From the NCBI GenBank assembly GCA_029263635.1, contig JAJUFY010000061.1:1-9915 (forward strand): a stretch of 9,915 bases of DNA. The letters are read 5' to 3'. The DNA comes from Ectothiorhodospiraceae bacterium. Lineage in GTDB: Bacteria > Pseudomonadota > Gammaproteobacteria > Nitrococcales > AK92. Below the pieces are notes generated by a model. It worked only from the letters and a program-made list of their open reading frames with translations, made no database searches and was not told the origin of the DNA. Shown here in pieces: positions 1-5,249 of this stretch (position 1 is the stretch's first letter; each line of letters begins with the position of its first letter). A program made the translations under genes and the position numbers.

Positions 1-179
1 AGTTCCCCTACCGCTACCCGGTGGTCAGGGCGGAGCATCTGCATCTCTGGCAGCCGGAGCCCGAGCCGCGGTACTACGAGCCGGATCCGTTCTGGTACGA
101 TCCTTTCTGGCCTTGGCCCTATTACCGCTATCCATGGTACGGCCCGCCGGGCTGGTACGGATATCCGAGGTACTGGTGA
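1..179 (+). CDS. Slp family outer-membrane lipoprotein, 3' end only
   Basis: The reading frame is open from the window edge (first full codon at base 3) to a TGA at 177-179, giving the last 59 residues. The segment YRYPVV followed ten residues later by LWQP matches the equivalent YTYPVV...LWQP stretch of the next gene, which is a full Slp-family lipoprotein, so this is a tandem paralogue. Slp proteins are lipid-anchored to the outer membrane and are linked in Escherichia coli to starvation and stationary phase or acid stress; the role here is inferred from family only. The last 35 residues are remarkable: by my count 18 are Tyr, Trp or Phe and 9 are Pro, with only a few charged residues. The paralogue has no such tail. 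The stop codon overlaps the start of the next gene (TGATG), so the two are probably translationally coupled. The N-terminus and signal peptide lie outside the window. Confidence 0.8.
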   Translation, partial: FPYRYPVVRAEHLHLWQPEPEPRYYEPDPFWYDPFWPWPYYRYPWYGPPGWYGYPRYW

Positions 180-676
180 TGCCCCGCTGCTTTCTGCCGC
201 TGCTGTGCGTGCTGCTGCTGGTCGGTTGTGCCACCAGCAAGCCCCGCTTCGAGACCGCGGGCGTCAACCTCGGCATGACGCCGCAGGCGGCGGCGAGCGA
301 GGGCGACAAGGCGCGGGCGCAGGAAGTGCTGTGGGGCGGCGTCATCGTTGCCGGCAGCAATCTGGCCGATGCGACGCAGCTGGAGATCCTCGCCTATCCG
401 CTCGATGACCGGCAGCGGCCGGATACCGCCCGCCGGCCGCTGGGCCGTTTTCTGGCCGTGGCGGCCGGCTATCTGGAAACCGCCGACTATGCGCAGGGCC
501 GGCTGATTACCATCCGCGGCACCGTGCGCGAGACCGTCATCGGCCGCATCGGCGAGGCCAGCTATACCTACCCGGTGGTCGACATCGCCGACCGCCAGCT
601 CTGGCAGCCCGAGGCGTCCAGCCGCGGCGTCCAGCCCCGGGTCAATTTCGGCTTCGGCGTGATGATCGGCCGCTAA
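179..676 (+). CDS. Slp family outer-membrane lipoprotein (complete)
   Basis: A 165-residue lipoprotein. The N-terminus has Arg at residue 3, a Leu/Val-rich hydrophobic stretch and a canonical lipobox LVGC at residues 14-17, so Cys17 should be lipidated. The mature part carries Slp-family landmarks: LWGGVIVAGSN around 51-61, EILAYPLD at 69-76, a GRF...GYLE block at 89-100, RGTVRETVIG at 113-122, YTYPVV at 129-134, and a glycine-rich end (VNFGFGVMIG). The length fits the family. I chose the ATG at 179 rather than the frame-open GTG at 113 because only the former puts the signal peptide at the N-terminus, it overlaps the upstream stop as TGATG, and a GAGG lies about 8 bases before it. The arrangement implies co-transcription and coupling with the upstream paralogue. 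Function is not established beyond a likely role in envelope stress. Confidence 0.9.
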   Translation: MPRCFLPLLCVLLLVGCATSKPRFETAGVNLGMTPQAAASEGDKARAQEVLWGGVIVAGSNLADATQLEILAYPLDDRQRPDTARRPLGRFLAVAAGYLETADYAQGRLITIRGTVRETVIGRIGEASYTYPVVDIADRQLWQPEASSRGVQPRVNFGFGVMIGR

Positions 677-678
677 GC

Positions 679-710
679 GCGGGTTTCCCGACAGGCCCGT
701 CGAGTCCCGC
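679..710. terminator. Hairpin filling a convergent gap, possible bidirectional terminator
   Basis: GCGGG at 679-683 pairs with CCCGC at 706-710, and inside it CGAC at 689-692 pairs with GTCG at 699-702 around a six-base loop. It lies exactly between the stop of the Slp gene (676) and the stop of the convergent small ORF (713-715). There is no U-tract on either side, so intrinsic termination is a guess from position. Confidence 0.35.
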
Positions 711-712
711 CT

Positions 713-952
713 TCAGCGTCTCGCTGCAGGCTGCTGTCCCCCCATCTTGGCTTTCGGTACCGGCGCCAGCACTGCGTAGCGTAGCGGCGCCGGCGGCACC
801 CGGATGGAGTCCACGCTGTTCTCTTCGGCCGGTGCCTCGAGGCCGGCCGGCGGCTGCTCGGTGGCGTGCTCTTCGGCACTGCCGCAGGCGGTGGCCAGCA
901 TCGGCCACAGGCAGGCGGCGGTGCGCAGGACGCTAGCCATGAGGGCACCCAT
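713..952 (-). CDS. Small putative lipoprotein or secreted protein, unknown function
   Basis: I do not recognise this protein. From the ATG at 950-952 it is 79 residues; an ATG four codons in (938-940) would give 75. It begins with a short hydrophobic segment (residues about 7-22) containing one Arg, ending in LATAC, a non-canonical lipobox, then a Glu/Ala/Pro-rich mature part (GSAEEHATEQPPAGLEAP and on) typical of extended periplasmic lipoprotein linkers, and finishes with a basic tail. Codon third positions are strongly G/C across most of the frame, as in neighbouring genes, which supports coding. The stop faces the Slp gene across a hairpin, and the start is divergent from the CarS-like gene within about 40 bp. 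No strong Shine-Dalgarno is visible at either start, and the protein is short and low in complexity, so a spurious ORF cannot be excluded. Confidence 0.55.
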   Translation of the reverse strand: MGALMASVLRTAACLWPMLATACGSAEEHATEQPPAGLEAPAEENSVDSIRVPPAPLRYAVLAPVPKAKMGGQQPAARR

Positions 953-990
953 GCAAGGTTTCGGTCCTATGCTCAGTGGGTGCGGGGAGG

Positions 991-1530
991 ATGAATGCAA
1001 ACCGGCATACGGGTTGGTCGGCAGCGGCTATGGTGACGGCAGGCACCTTGTGGCGGATGCTTGAAGCGCTGTTACTGATCATGGCGGCCAATGGCGCGCC
1101 CATCCTGCTGGTGCGGCTGCTGCCCGGCATCCGCCTGTGGCCGGTCGACGGCGGCCGCTGCCTGCAGGACGGTCGCCGGTTGTTCGGCCATTCCAAGACC
1201 TGGCAGGGCGTATGGGCGGCCGTCGGCGGGACCACTCTGCTCGCCATGCTGTTAGGTCATGCCTGGTTCGTCGGGGCGGCGACTGGCGCGGCGGCGATGG
1301 CCGGCGACCTGTTCTCCAGCTTCATCAAGCGGCGCATGGGGATTCCCGCCAGCGGCCAGGCTCTGGCGGTGGACCAGTTGCCGGAGGCGCTGCTGCCGGC
1401 ACTGGTGCTGACGCTCTGGCTGCCGCTCACGGTGCTGGAAGTGCTGCTGGTGGTCCTGCTGTTCTTCGTGCTGGAACTGCCGCTGTCGCGGTTGCTGTTC
1501 CATCTGGGCGTGCGCAAGAAGCCCTACTGA
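991..1530 (+). CDS. CarS-like integral membrane protein (CDP-archaeol synthase family, PF01864/DUF46)
   Basis: Up to 179 residues and mostly hydrophobic. Family landmarks, numbered from the ATG at 991: AANGAPILL at 32-40, PVDGG at 51-55, FGHSKTWQG at 65-73, the signature GDLFSSFIKRR at 105-115, and DQLPEALLPA at 128-137, with membrane segments around 24-44, 74-92, 95-110 and a long stretch 130-170. Archaeal CarS transfers CMP from CTP to unsaturated archaetidic acid to make CDP-archaeol; bacterial relatives are widespread but their substrate is unproven, so the archaeal name should not be taken literally. The start is uncertain. GGGGAGG abuts the ATG at 991 (984-990), too close for normal spacing, while the in-frame ATG at 1030 or 1057 would put the first membrane helix near the N-terminus as in relatives and would give 166 or 157 residues. 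It converges with a metallophosphoesterase gene. Confidence 0.88.
   Translation: MNANRHTGWSAAAMVTAGTLWRMLEALLLIMAANGAPILLVRLLPGIRLWPVDGGRCLQDGRRLFGHSKTWQGVWAAVGGTTLLAMLLGHAWFVGAATGAAAMAGDLFSSFIKRRMGIPASGQALAVDQLPEALLPALVLTLWLPLTVLEVLLVVLLFFVLELPLSRLLFHLGVRKKPY
995..1036 (+). other. Possible 13-codon leader ORF overlapping the CarS-like start
   Basis: GGGGAGG at 984-990 is perfectly spaced (4 bases) for the ATG at 995, which is out of frame with the CarS-like protein. It opens a 13-codon ORF (MQTGIRVGRQRLW) ending in TGA at 1034-1036. That stop sits two bases after the in-frame CarS-like ATG at 1030-1032 and overlaps the in-frame GTG at 1033. The geometry resembles translational coupling by re-initiation, but such a short ORF can arise by chance. 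Confidence 0.25.
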
Positions 1531-1535
1531 GCCGG

Positions 1536-1553
1536 TTGCGGCGCTTCCCGCAA
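1536..1553. terminator. Short hairpin between convergent genes
   Basis: TTGCGG at 1536-1541 and CCGCAA at 1548-1553 form a perfect six-base stem with a six-base loop. It lies in the 28-bp gap between the stops of the CarS-like gene (1530) and the metallophosphoesterase gene (1559). No U-tract follows on either strand, so it is a candidate bidirectional terminator by position only. Confidence 0.4.
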
Positions 1554-1558
1554 GGTGC

Positions 1559-2515
1559 TCAGCCGCGGACCAGGCGGTGCAGCACCACCTCTGGCGGGCA
1601 GTTGAAGCGCACATCCAGGACCGACGAGCCGGCGCCGACCGAGGTATAGCCCTGCAGCTGTGCATGCTGCCAGCCGCCGCTGCAGACCCGGCGCGGGCAG
1701 TTGGCGTTGAGCGTCAACGCGATGCCGCCGGGCAGGCGGATCTGGCCGCCGTGGGTATGGCCGCAGAGCATGGCGTCGAAGCCGGCATGGGCGGCCTGGC
1801 GGAAAATCTCCGGCGAATGCGCGAGCAGCAGAGCGCAGGCATCGGCCGGGATATGGCGACAGGCGCGGGCGAGGTCGTCGGTGCGGAAATAGTGCGGATC
1901 GTCGACGCCGGCGAGATACAGGACGTCGTCGCCCCGGTGCAGCGCGACCGACTCGTTGAGCAGCAGCTGGATGCCCATGTCTTCGATGGCCGGTGCCATA
2001 TGGATGGAGTCGTGGTTGCCGAGCACGCCGTAGACGGGGCCGCGAAGCTGGCGGCGCAGCCGGGCGAGGCCGGCGAGCGCCGGCTGCATGGAACCGGCGG
2101 TGCGGTAGCGGAAGTCGCCGGTCAGCACGCAGAGGTCGTAGTCGAGCTGGCTGACCCGGTCGGCCAGGAGGTCCGGGAACAGCGGACTGGCATCCAGGTG
2201 CGGATCGCTGATCTGCAGAACGGTATAGCCCTCGAACGCAGCCGGCAGCCGCGGCAGGCGGAGGACGTTGCGGGTGACGCCGACGCGGAGCGCGTTGCGG
2301 CGGCCGCGCTCATAGAGCAGGGTCGCCTTCAGTAGCCAGCGCACGGCGGTTTCGAAGGAAACCATCCTCTCCAGAAACGGGAAGGAGCGACCGTGGCCGA
2401 ATACCGGCTGTTCGCCTTCGGACTCGATGCCCAGCCGCAGGCGCAGGAGCGACGGGTCCAGGCGGTGGCGAAGCCGGGCGAGCAGCGCGGCATCGGAAGG
2501 AGGCCCTGCATCCAT
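1559..2515 (-). CDS. Calcineurin-like metallophosphoesterase (YaeI/YkuE-type)
   Basis: A 318-residue protein with every metal-binding motif of the calcineurin-like phosphoesterase fold in order: SDPHLD at 103-108 (Asp104, His106), GDFR at 133-136, GNHD at 166-169, LAHSPE at 231-236 and GHTHGGQ at 252-258. It ends with a GAGSS...CPPEVVLHRL stretch typical of the YaeI/YkuE/LpxG-like group, which includes lipid phosphatases and UDP-2,3-diacylglucosamine hydrolases. The two-metal centre looks complete, so a phosphomono- or phosphodiesterase is expected; the substrate is not readable. Unlike many relatives, the N-terminal 90 residues show no clear membrane helix; they are Arg/Leu-rich, with a weakly hydrophobic WLLKATLLY segment near 60-68. 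The ATG at 2515 has no obvious Shine-Dalgarno. A plausible promoter lies upstream. Convergence with a lipid-type CarS-like gene is suggestive but not evidence of shared function. Confidence 0.92.
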   Translation of the reverse strand: MDAGPPSDAALLARLRHRLDPSLLRLRLGIESEGEQPVFGHGRSFPFLERMVSFETAVRWLLKATLLYERGRRNALRVGVTRNVLRLPRLPAAFEGYTVLQISDPHLDASPLFPDLLADRVSQLDYDLCVLTGDFRYRTAGSMQPALAGLARLRRQLRGPVYGVLGNHDSIHMAPAIEDMGIQLLLNESVALHRGDDVLYLAGVDDPHYFRTDDLARACRHIPADACALLLAHSPEIFRQAAHAGFDAMLCGHTHGGQIRLPGGIALTLNANCPRRVCSGGWQHAQLQGYTSVGAGSSVLDVRFNCPPEVVLHRLVRG

Positions 2516-2556
2516 GGACGAGACCGGTTCGACTGGTTGCGATGGTGGGGGAGAAA

Positions 2557-2586
2557 CTTAGATCGGGTCGCTGCCGGCACGGTCAA
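2557..2586 (-). promoter_or_regulatory. Candidate sigma70 promoter for the metallophosphoesterase gene
   Basis: On the minus strand TTGACC (2581-2586, five of six matches to TTGACA) is followed after 18 bases by TCTAAG (2557-2562, four of six to TATAAT). The predicted start near 2550 leaves a leader of about 35 bases before the ATG. The rest of the 2516-2766 gap holds only GC-rich inverted repeats; I found no credible coding frame there. Confidence 0.4.
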
Positions 2587-2720
2587 GGCAGGGCGATCTG
2601 GGGCACGCCCTATGCGTCAGCGCGGCCGCGCAGCGGCCGGGTACTGCGCGAGAAGACGGCCAGCAGCATCTGCCGGCGGGAACACGGCAGGCGCGTTGCG
2701 GCGCCAGGGCGGCACCGTGC

Positions 2721-2741
2721 CGCGCGGGGGAGCCCCGCGCG
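2721..2741 (-). terminator. Strong GC hairpin downstream of slyD
   Basis: CGCGCGGGG at 2721-2729 and CCCCGCGCG at 2733-2741 form a perfect nine-base stem with a three-base loop. It begins 25 bases past the slyD stop on the minus strand and is followed by a smaller palindrome (GGCAC/GTGCC, 2711-2721). The stem is very stable, but no U-tract follows, so it may terminate or only protect the 3' end. Confidence 0.45.
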
Positions 2742-2766
2742 AGCTGCATTGGCCGAGACAGGCAGC

Positions 2767-3249
2767 CTAGTGGTCGTGGCCACCCGGGCCGTGCACGTGA
2801 CCGTGCGCCAGCTCCTCGGCGGTGGCGTCGCGCACGTCGATCACGTTGACGTCGAAGTTCAGCGGCTTGCCGGCCAGCGGGTGGTTGCCGTCGACCGTGA
2901 CCTGGCCATTCTCGACCTTGGTGACGGTGACGATCTGTACGCCCGCCGAGGTCTGGGCCTGGAAACGCATCCCGGGCTCGATCTGTTCGACGCCCTGGAA
3001 CATTTCCAGCGGCACTTCCTGGGTCAGCGCCTCGTCCCACTCGCCGTAGGCTTCCGCGGCAGGTACCCGCACCGACACCTGTTCACCCGCCTGCTTGCCT
3101 TCCAGCGCCTTTTCCAGGCCTGGGATGATGTTGCCGGCGCCATGGAGATAGGCGAGAGGAGCGCGGCCCTTGGAGGTATCGAGGACACTGCCCCCATCGT
3201 CAGTGAGGGTGTAGTCGATTGAAACGACCTTGTCCTTGGCAACTTGCAT
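2767..3249 (-). CDS. slyD: FKBP-type peptidyl-prolyl cis-trans isomerase SlyD
   Basis: A 160-residue SlyD-type FKBP with no signal peptide, so cytoplasmic. The FKBP core occupies roughly residues 1-70 (start MQVAKDKVVSIDYTL, PLAYLHG at 31-37, IIPGLEKALEG at 41-51), the insert-in-flap chaperone domain roughly 70-125, and the core resumes with GNHPLAGKPLNFDV at 121-134. The C-terminal tail is His-rich (H149, H151, H153, H158, H160), a shortened form of the metal-binding tail of Escherichia coli SlyD, which lacks the Cys residues seen there. SlyD catalyses prolyl isomerisation, acts as a chaperone, and helps nickel delivery to hydrogenase. The ATG at 3249 is preceded by AGGA at eight bases; a longer in-frame start at 3312 would add residues unlike any SlyD. 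It is divergent from a MetX-like gene and appears monocistronic. Confidence 0.95.
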   Translation of the reverse strand: MQVAKDKVVSIDYTLTDDGGSVLDTSKGRAPLAYLHGAGNIIPGLEKALEGKQAGEQVSVRVPAAEAYGEWDEALTQEVPLEMFQGVEQIEPGMRFQAQTSAGVQIVTVTKVENGQVTVDGNHPLAGKPLNFDVNVIDVRDATAEELAHGHVHGPGGHDH

Positions 3250-3283
3250 GGCAGGGATCCTGTGTTGGGTTGGAAATCGTGGC

Positions 3284-3312
3284 AGTCTACCGGGGCAGGC
3301 TCGGGAATCCAA
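3284..3312 (-). promoter_or_regulatory. Candidate sigma70 promoter for slyD
   Basis: On the minus strand TTGGAT (3307-3312) and TAGACT (3284-3289), each matching four of six consensus bases, are separated by exactly 17 bases. The predicted start near 3277 gives a leader of about 28 bases containing the AGGA ribosome-binding site of slyD. Confidence 0.42.
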
Positions 3313-3428
3313 CCGCGGAACCGGCTGCCTCCGGTGAGAAACTCGAATTTATGGGCATTGCGCGACAACCAAAGCGCGGCCATCGCAACCGCCGGGCCAG
3401 GGGATTTTCGATCGCAGGGAACGCCGGC

Positions 3429-3457
3429 TTGGCTGTCGCCGCCGGCAGCGCCATAAA
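3429..3457 (+). promoter_or_regulatory. Candidate sigma70 promoter for the MetX-like gene
   Basis: TTGGCT (3429-3434) and CATAAA (3452-3457), each four of six matches, are separated by 17 bases. The predicted start is near 3464, just ahead of the GAGGGAA ribosome-binding site (3468-3474) of the MetX-like gene. The remaining 229-bp divergent region (3250-3478) shows an AT-richer pocket near 3338-3360 but no clear operator repeats. Confidence 0.35.
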
Positions 3458-3478
3458 CCTTAAAAGCGAGGGAACCGC

Positions 3479-4561
3479 ATGCTTGTCCACAAGCAGATCC
3501 TGCATTTGCCAGAGCCATTCCGCACCGAAGGCGGGGTGCTGCTGCACCGTCCGCAGGTCGTCTACGAGGCGTATGGCCGGCCGGACGGCCCGGTCATCCT
3601 GATTACCCACGGCGGCCTCTCCGATCAGCATGCCGCCGGCCGTTATTGCGACGAGGATCCGGCTCCCGGCTGGTGGGACGAGCTGATCGGCCCCGGCAAA
3701 CCCTTCGACACCGAGCGCTACCGTATCCTCTGCATGAATGCACTGGGCAGCATGTATGGCACCACCAGCCCGAGCACCATGAATCCGGAGACCGGTTGCC
3801 GCTACGGGCCGCAGTTCCCGGAAATCACCATGGTCGACATGGCGCGCTATCAGAAGGCCTTTCTGGATGCGGTCGGGGTCGAGGAACTGTGGCTGGTGGC
3901 CGGGCCCGGGATGGGGGCGATGCTGGGGCTGCAGCTGGCGGCGCTGTACCCGGAGTCGGTCGGCGCGGTGGTGGCGGTGGCCGGCGTCGGCCGTACGCCG
4001 CCGGGCGCTATCGCCACGCATCATTTCATCATCAACACCCTGCGGATGGATCCCCAGTTCCAGGCCGGCTGGTACGATCTCGGCAGGCCGCTGCTGGCGA
4101 TGAAGACCGTGCACCAGTTCCTGCGCATCAATTCGGTGAACGAAGACCTGCTCAAGACCGCGATCTGGGACGCGGTGCAGGACGGGCCGGAGGCCCAGTG
4201 CCAGCGCAGCCGGGCAATCGACCGCTATCTGACCGCCACGGTCGACGTCGACGTCCGCGACCGGGATCCGAACTGCTATATCGCCCTGCTGGAAGCCATC
4301 AATTCCTACGATCTCGGCGGCCAGGCCGACAGCTACGAGGAAGGCGTGCTGCGCATCCAGTGCCCGGTGCTGCTGATCAGCATCGACACCGATGCCGACT
4401 ACAGTCTGCAGTGGGCCGAGGAGCTGGCCGACATCCTCAATACCCGTAGCCCGGGGCAGGCACAGCTGGCGCTGGTCGACTCGCCCTGGGGGCATCTGGG
4501 CTGCATCAAGGAATGCGAGCAGATGAGCGAGCCGATCCGCAAGTTCGTGGCGGAGCTCTAG
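3479..4561 (+). CDS. MetX-like alpha/beta-hydrolase with the nucleophilic serine replaced by glycine
   Basis: A 360-residue protein aligning along its whole length with the homoserine O-acetyltransferase (MetX) family: THGGLSDQH at 43-51, GWWDELIGPGKPFDTERY at 64-81, NALGSMYGTTSPSTMNPETG at 87-106 and QFPEITMVDM at 112-121. MetX enzymes use a Ser-Asp-His triad to acetylate homoserine in methionine synthesis. Here the nucleophile elbow, GGSMGGM in MetX, reads GPGMGAM at 142-148, so Gly144 (codon GGG at 3908-3910) replaces the serine. The Asp region (IDTDADY, 302-308) and the His (WGHLG, His339) remain in the expected places. The frame is intact with normal codon use, so this is a maintained gene, not a decayed one. 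No metW follows, unlike many proteobacterial metX loci, which argues against the main methionine enzyme. GAGGGAA lies well placed before the ATG. It may be a pseudoenzyme or act by another mechanism. Confidence 0.88.
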   Translation: MLVHKQILHLPEPFRTEGGVLLHRPQVVYEAYGRPDGPVILITHGGLSDQHAAGRYCDEDPAPGWWDELIGPGKPFDTERYRILCMNALGSMYGTTSPSTMNPETGCRYGPQFPEITMVDMARYQKAFLDAVGVEELWLVAGPGMGAMLGLQLAALYPESVGAVVAVAGVGRTPPGAIATHHFIINTLRMDPQFQAGWYDLGRPLLAMKTVHQFLRINSVNEDLLKTAIWDAVQDGPEAQCQRSRAIDRYLTATVDVDVRDRDPNCYIALLEAINSYDLGGQADSYEEGVLRIQCPVLLISIDTDADYSLQWAEELADILNTRSPGQAQLALVDSPWGHLGCIKECEQMSEPIRKFVAEL

Positions 4562-4580
4562 GGAGCACGGCGGCGCCGGC

Positions 4581-5147
4581 TCAGGGCAGGTCGGTGGTGA
4601 TGGCCTCGACCGGCCTGCGGCTGGCGTCCGGCAACTCCAGGGGATAGCCATACCAGAGCAGACCGGCCACACGCTGCTGCTGCGGGTCGACCCAGATCAG
4701 GTCGTAGAAGCGCCGGTCGCGGGTCACGGCGCCGGTGGTCCATTTGCTGCCTATCCCCATGCTCCAGAGCTGCAGGGCGAGATTCTGGATGGCGCAGGCG
4801 GTGGCGGCATAGTCCTCGCGCTCGCGCAGCTCGTCGCCGCCGATGTCGTAGGTGACGACCAGATAGCCCGGCATCTGCGACCACCGGGCGCGCTTCTTTT
4901 CGGCCGCTGCCGGTCCCTGCTGGGCGCCGACCAGCTCCGCGTTGAGATCGATGATGGCCTGGCGGGTCTCGGGGCCGCACAGATAGAAGTGCCAGGGTTC
5001 GGTCAGGCGGTGGTTGGGAGCCCAGCGGGCGCTGTCGATCGCCGCCAGCAGCGCTTCCCGCGGCGGCAGCTCGGGGCGGAAGCGGTCGACGCTGCGACGG
5101 CTGCGGATCAGGTCGGCGACGAGGCGGGAGCGTTCGGATGTGGGCAT
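4581..5147 (-). CDS. Nitroreductase-family FMN flavoprotein
   Basis: A 188-residue single-domain nitroreductase, the usual size for small members such as the YdjA-like group. FMN-binding landmarks are visible: RSRRSV at 15-20, ARWAPNHRLTEPWHF at 40-54, the helix AIQNLALQLWSMGIGSKWTTG at 119-139, and GLLWYGYP at 162-169. These proteins form homodimers with two FMN and reduce nitro compounds, quinones or related electrophiles with NAD(P)H; the physiological substrate cannot be read from sequence. No signal peptide, so cytoplasmic. The ATG at 5147 has only a weak ribosome-binding site (CCGCAG). The stop lies 20 bp from that of the convergent MetX-like gene, with no clear terminator in between. 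It follows the fibronectin-type lipoprotein gene on the same strand after 102 bp containing a hairpin, so it is probably a separate transcript. Confidence 0.9.
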   Translation of the reverse strand: MPTSERSRLVADLIRSRRSVDRFRPELPPREALLAAIDSARWAPNHRLTEPWHFYLCGPETRQAIIDLNAELVGAQQGPAAAEKKRARWSQMPGYLVVTYDIGGDELREREDYAATACAIQNLALQLWSMGIGSKWTTGAVTRDRRFYDLIWVDPQQQRVAGLLWYGYPLELPDASRRPVEAITTDLP

Positions 5148-5177
5148 GACTGCGGTTGTGCAACAGGTTGACCGGAA

Positions 5178-5204
5178 AGCCGGGCGGCATGGCAGCGCCC
5201 GGCT
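5178..5204 (-). terminator. Nine-base-pair hairpin with short U-run downstream of the FnIII lipoprotein gene
   Basis: AGCCGGGCG at 5178-5186 and CGCCCGGCT at 5196-5204 form a perfect nine-base stem with a nine-base loop. Read on the minus strand, the stem runs directly into TTTCC, a short U-run, about 45 bases past the stop of the FnIII lipoprotein gene, which fits a weak intrinsic terminator. A TATACT (5209-5214, minus) immediately upstream could instead make this a leader hairpin of the nitroreductase gene, but it has no good -35. Confidence 0.5.
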
Positions 5205-5249
5205 CCACAGTATAGAGGATCGACAGATCCCGGCGGCGGCCGGGGCTGG

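Noticed and set aside
968..973. TATGCT as a -10 box for the CarS-like gene
   Set aside because: No -35-like hexamer occurs at 16-18 bases upstream and there is no extended -10 TG, so support is too weak for a feature.
1577..2335. Plus-strand open frame of 252 codons antisense to the metallophosphoesterase gene
   Set aside because: All five metal-binding motifs of the phosphoesterase lie on the minus strand; the antisense frame has no domain.
2558..3040. Minus-strand open frame of 160 codons overlapping slyD and the gap after it
   Set aside because: It is an Arg/Gly/Pro-rich shadow of slyD in another frame; the part beyond slyD shows no recognisable domain or ribosome-binding site.
3287..4672. 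Minus-strand open frame of 461 codons antisense to the MetX-like gene
   Set aside because: It is the complement of a well-supported gene, has His/Arg/Gln-rich composition and no domain; long antisense frames are common in GC-rich DNA.
5209..5214. TATACT (minus) as a promoter for the nitroreductase gene
   Set aside because: It matches five of six -10 bases but lacks a -35 at suitable spacing and lies against a hairpin better explained as the end of the preceding gene.
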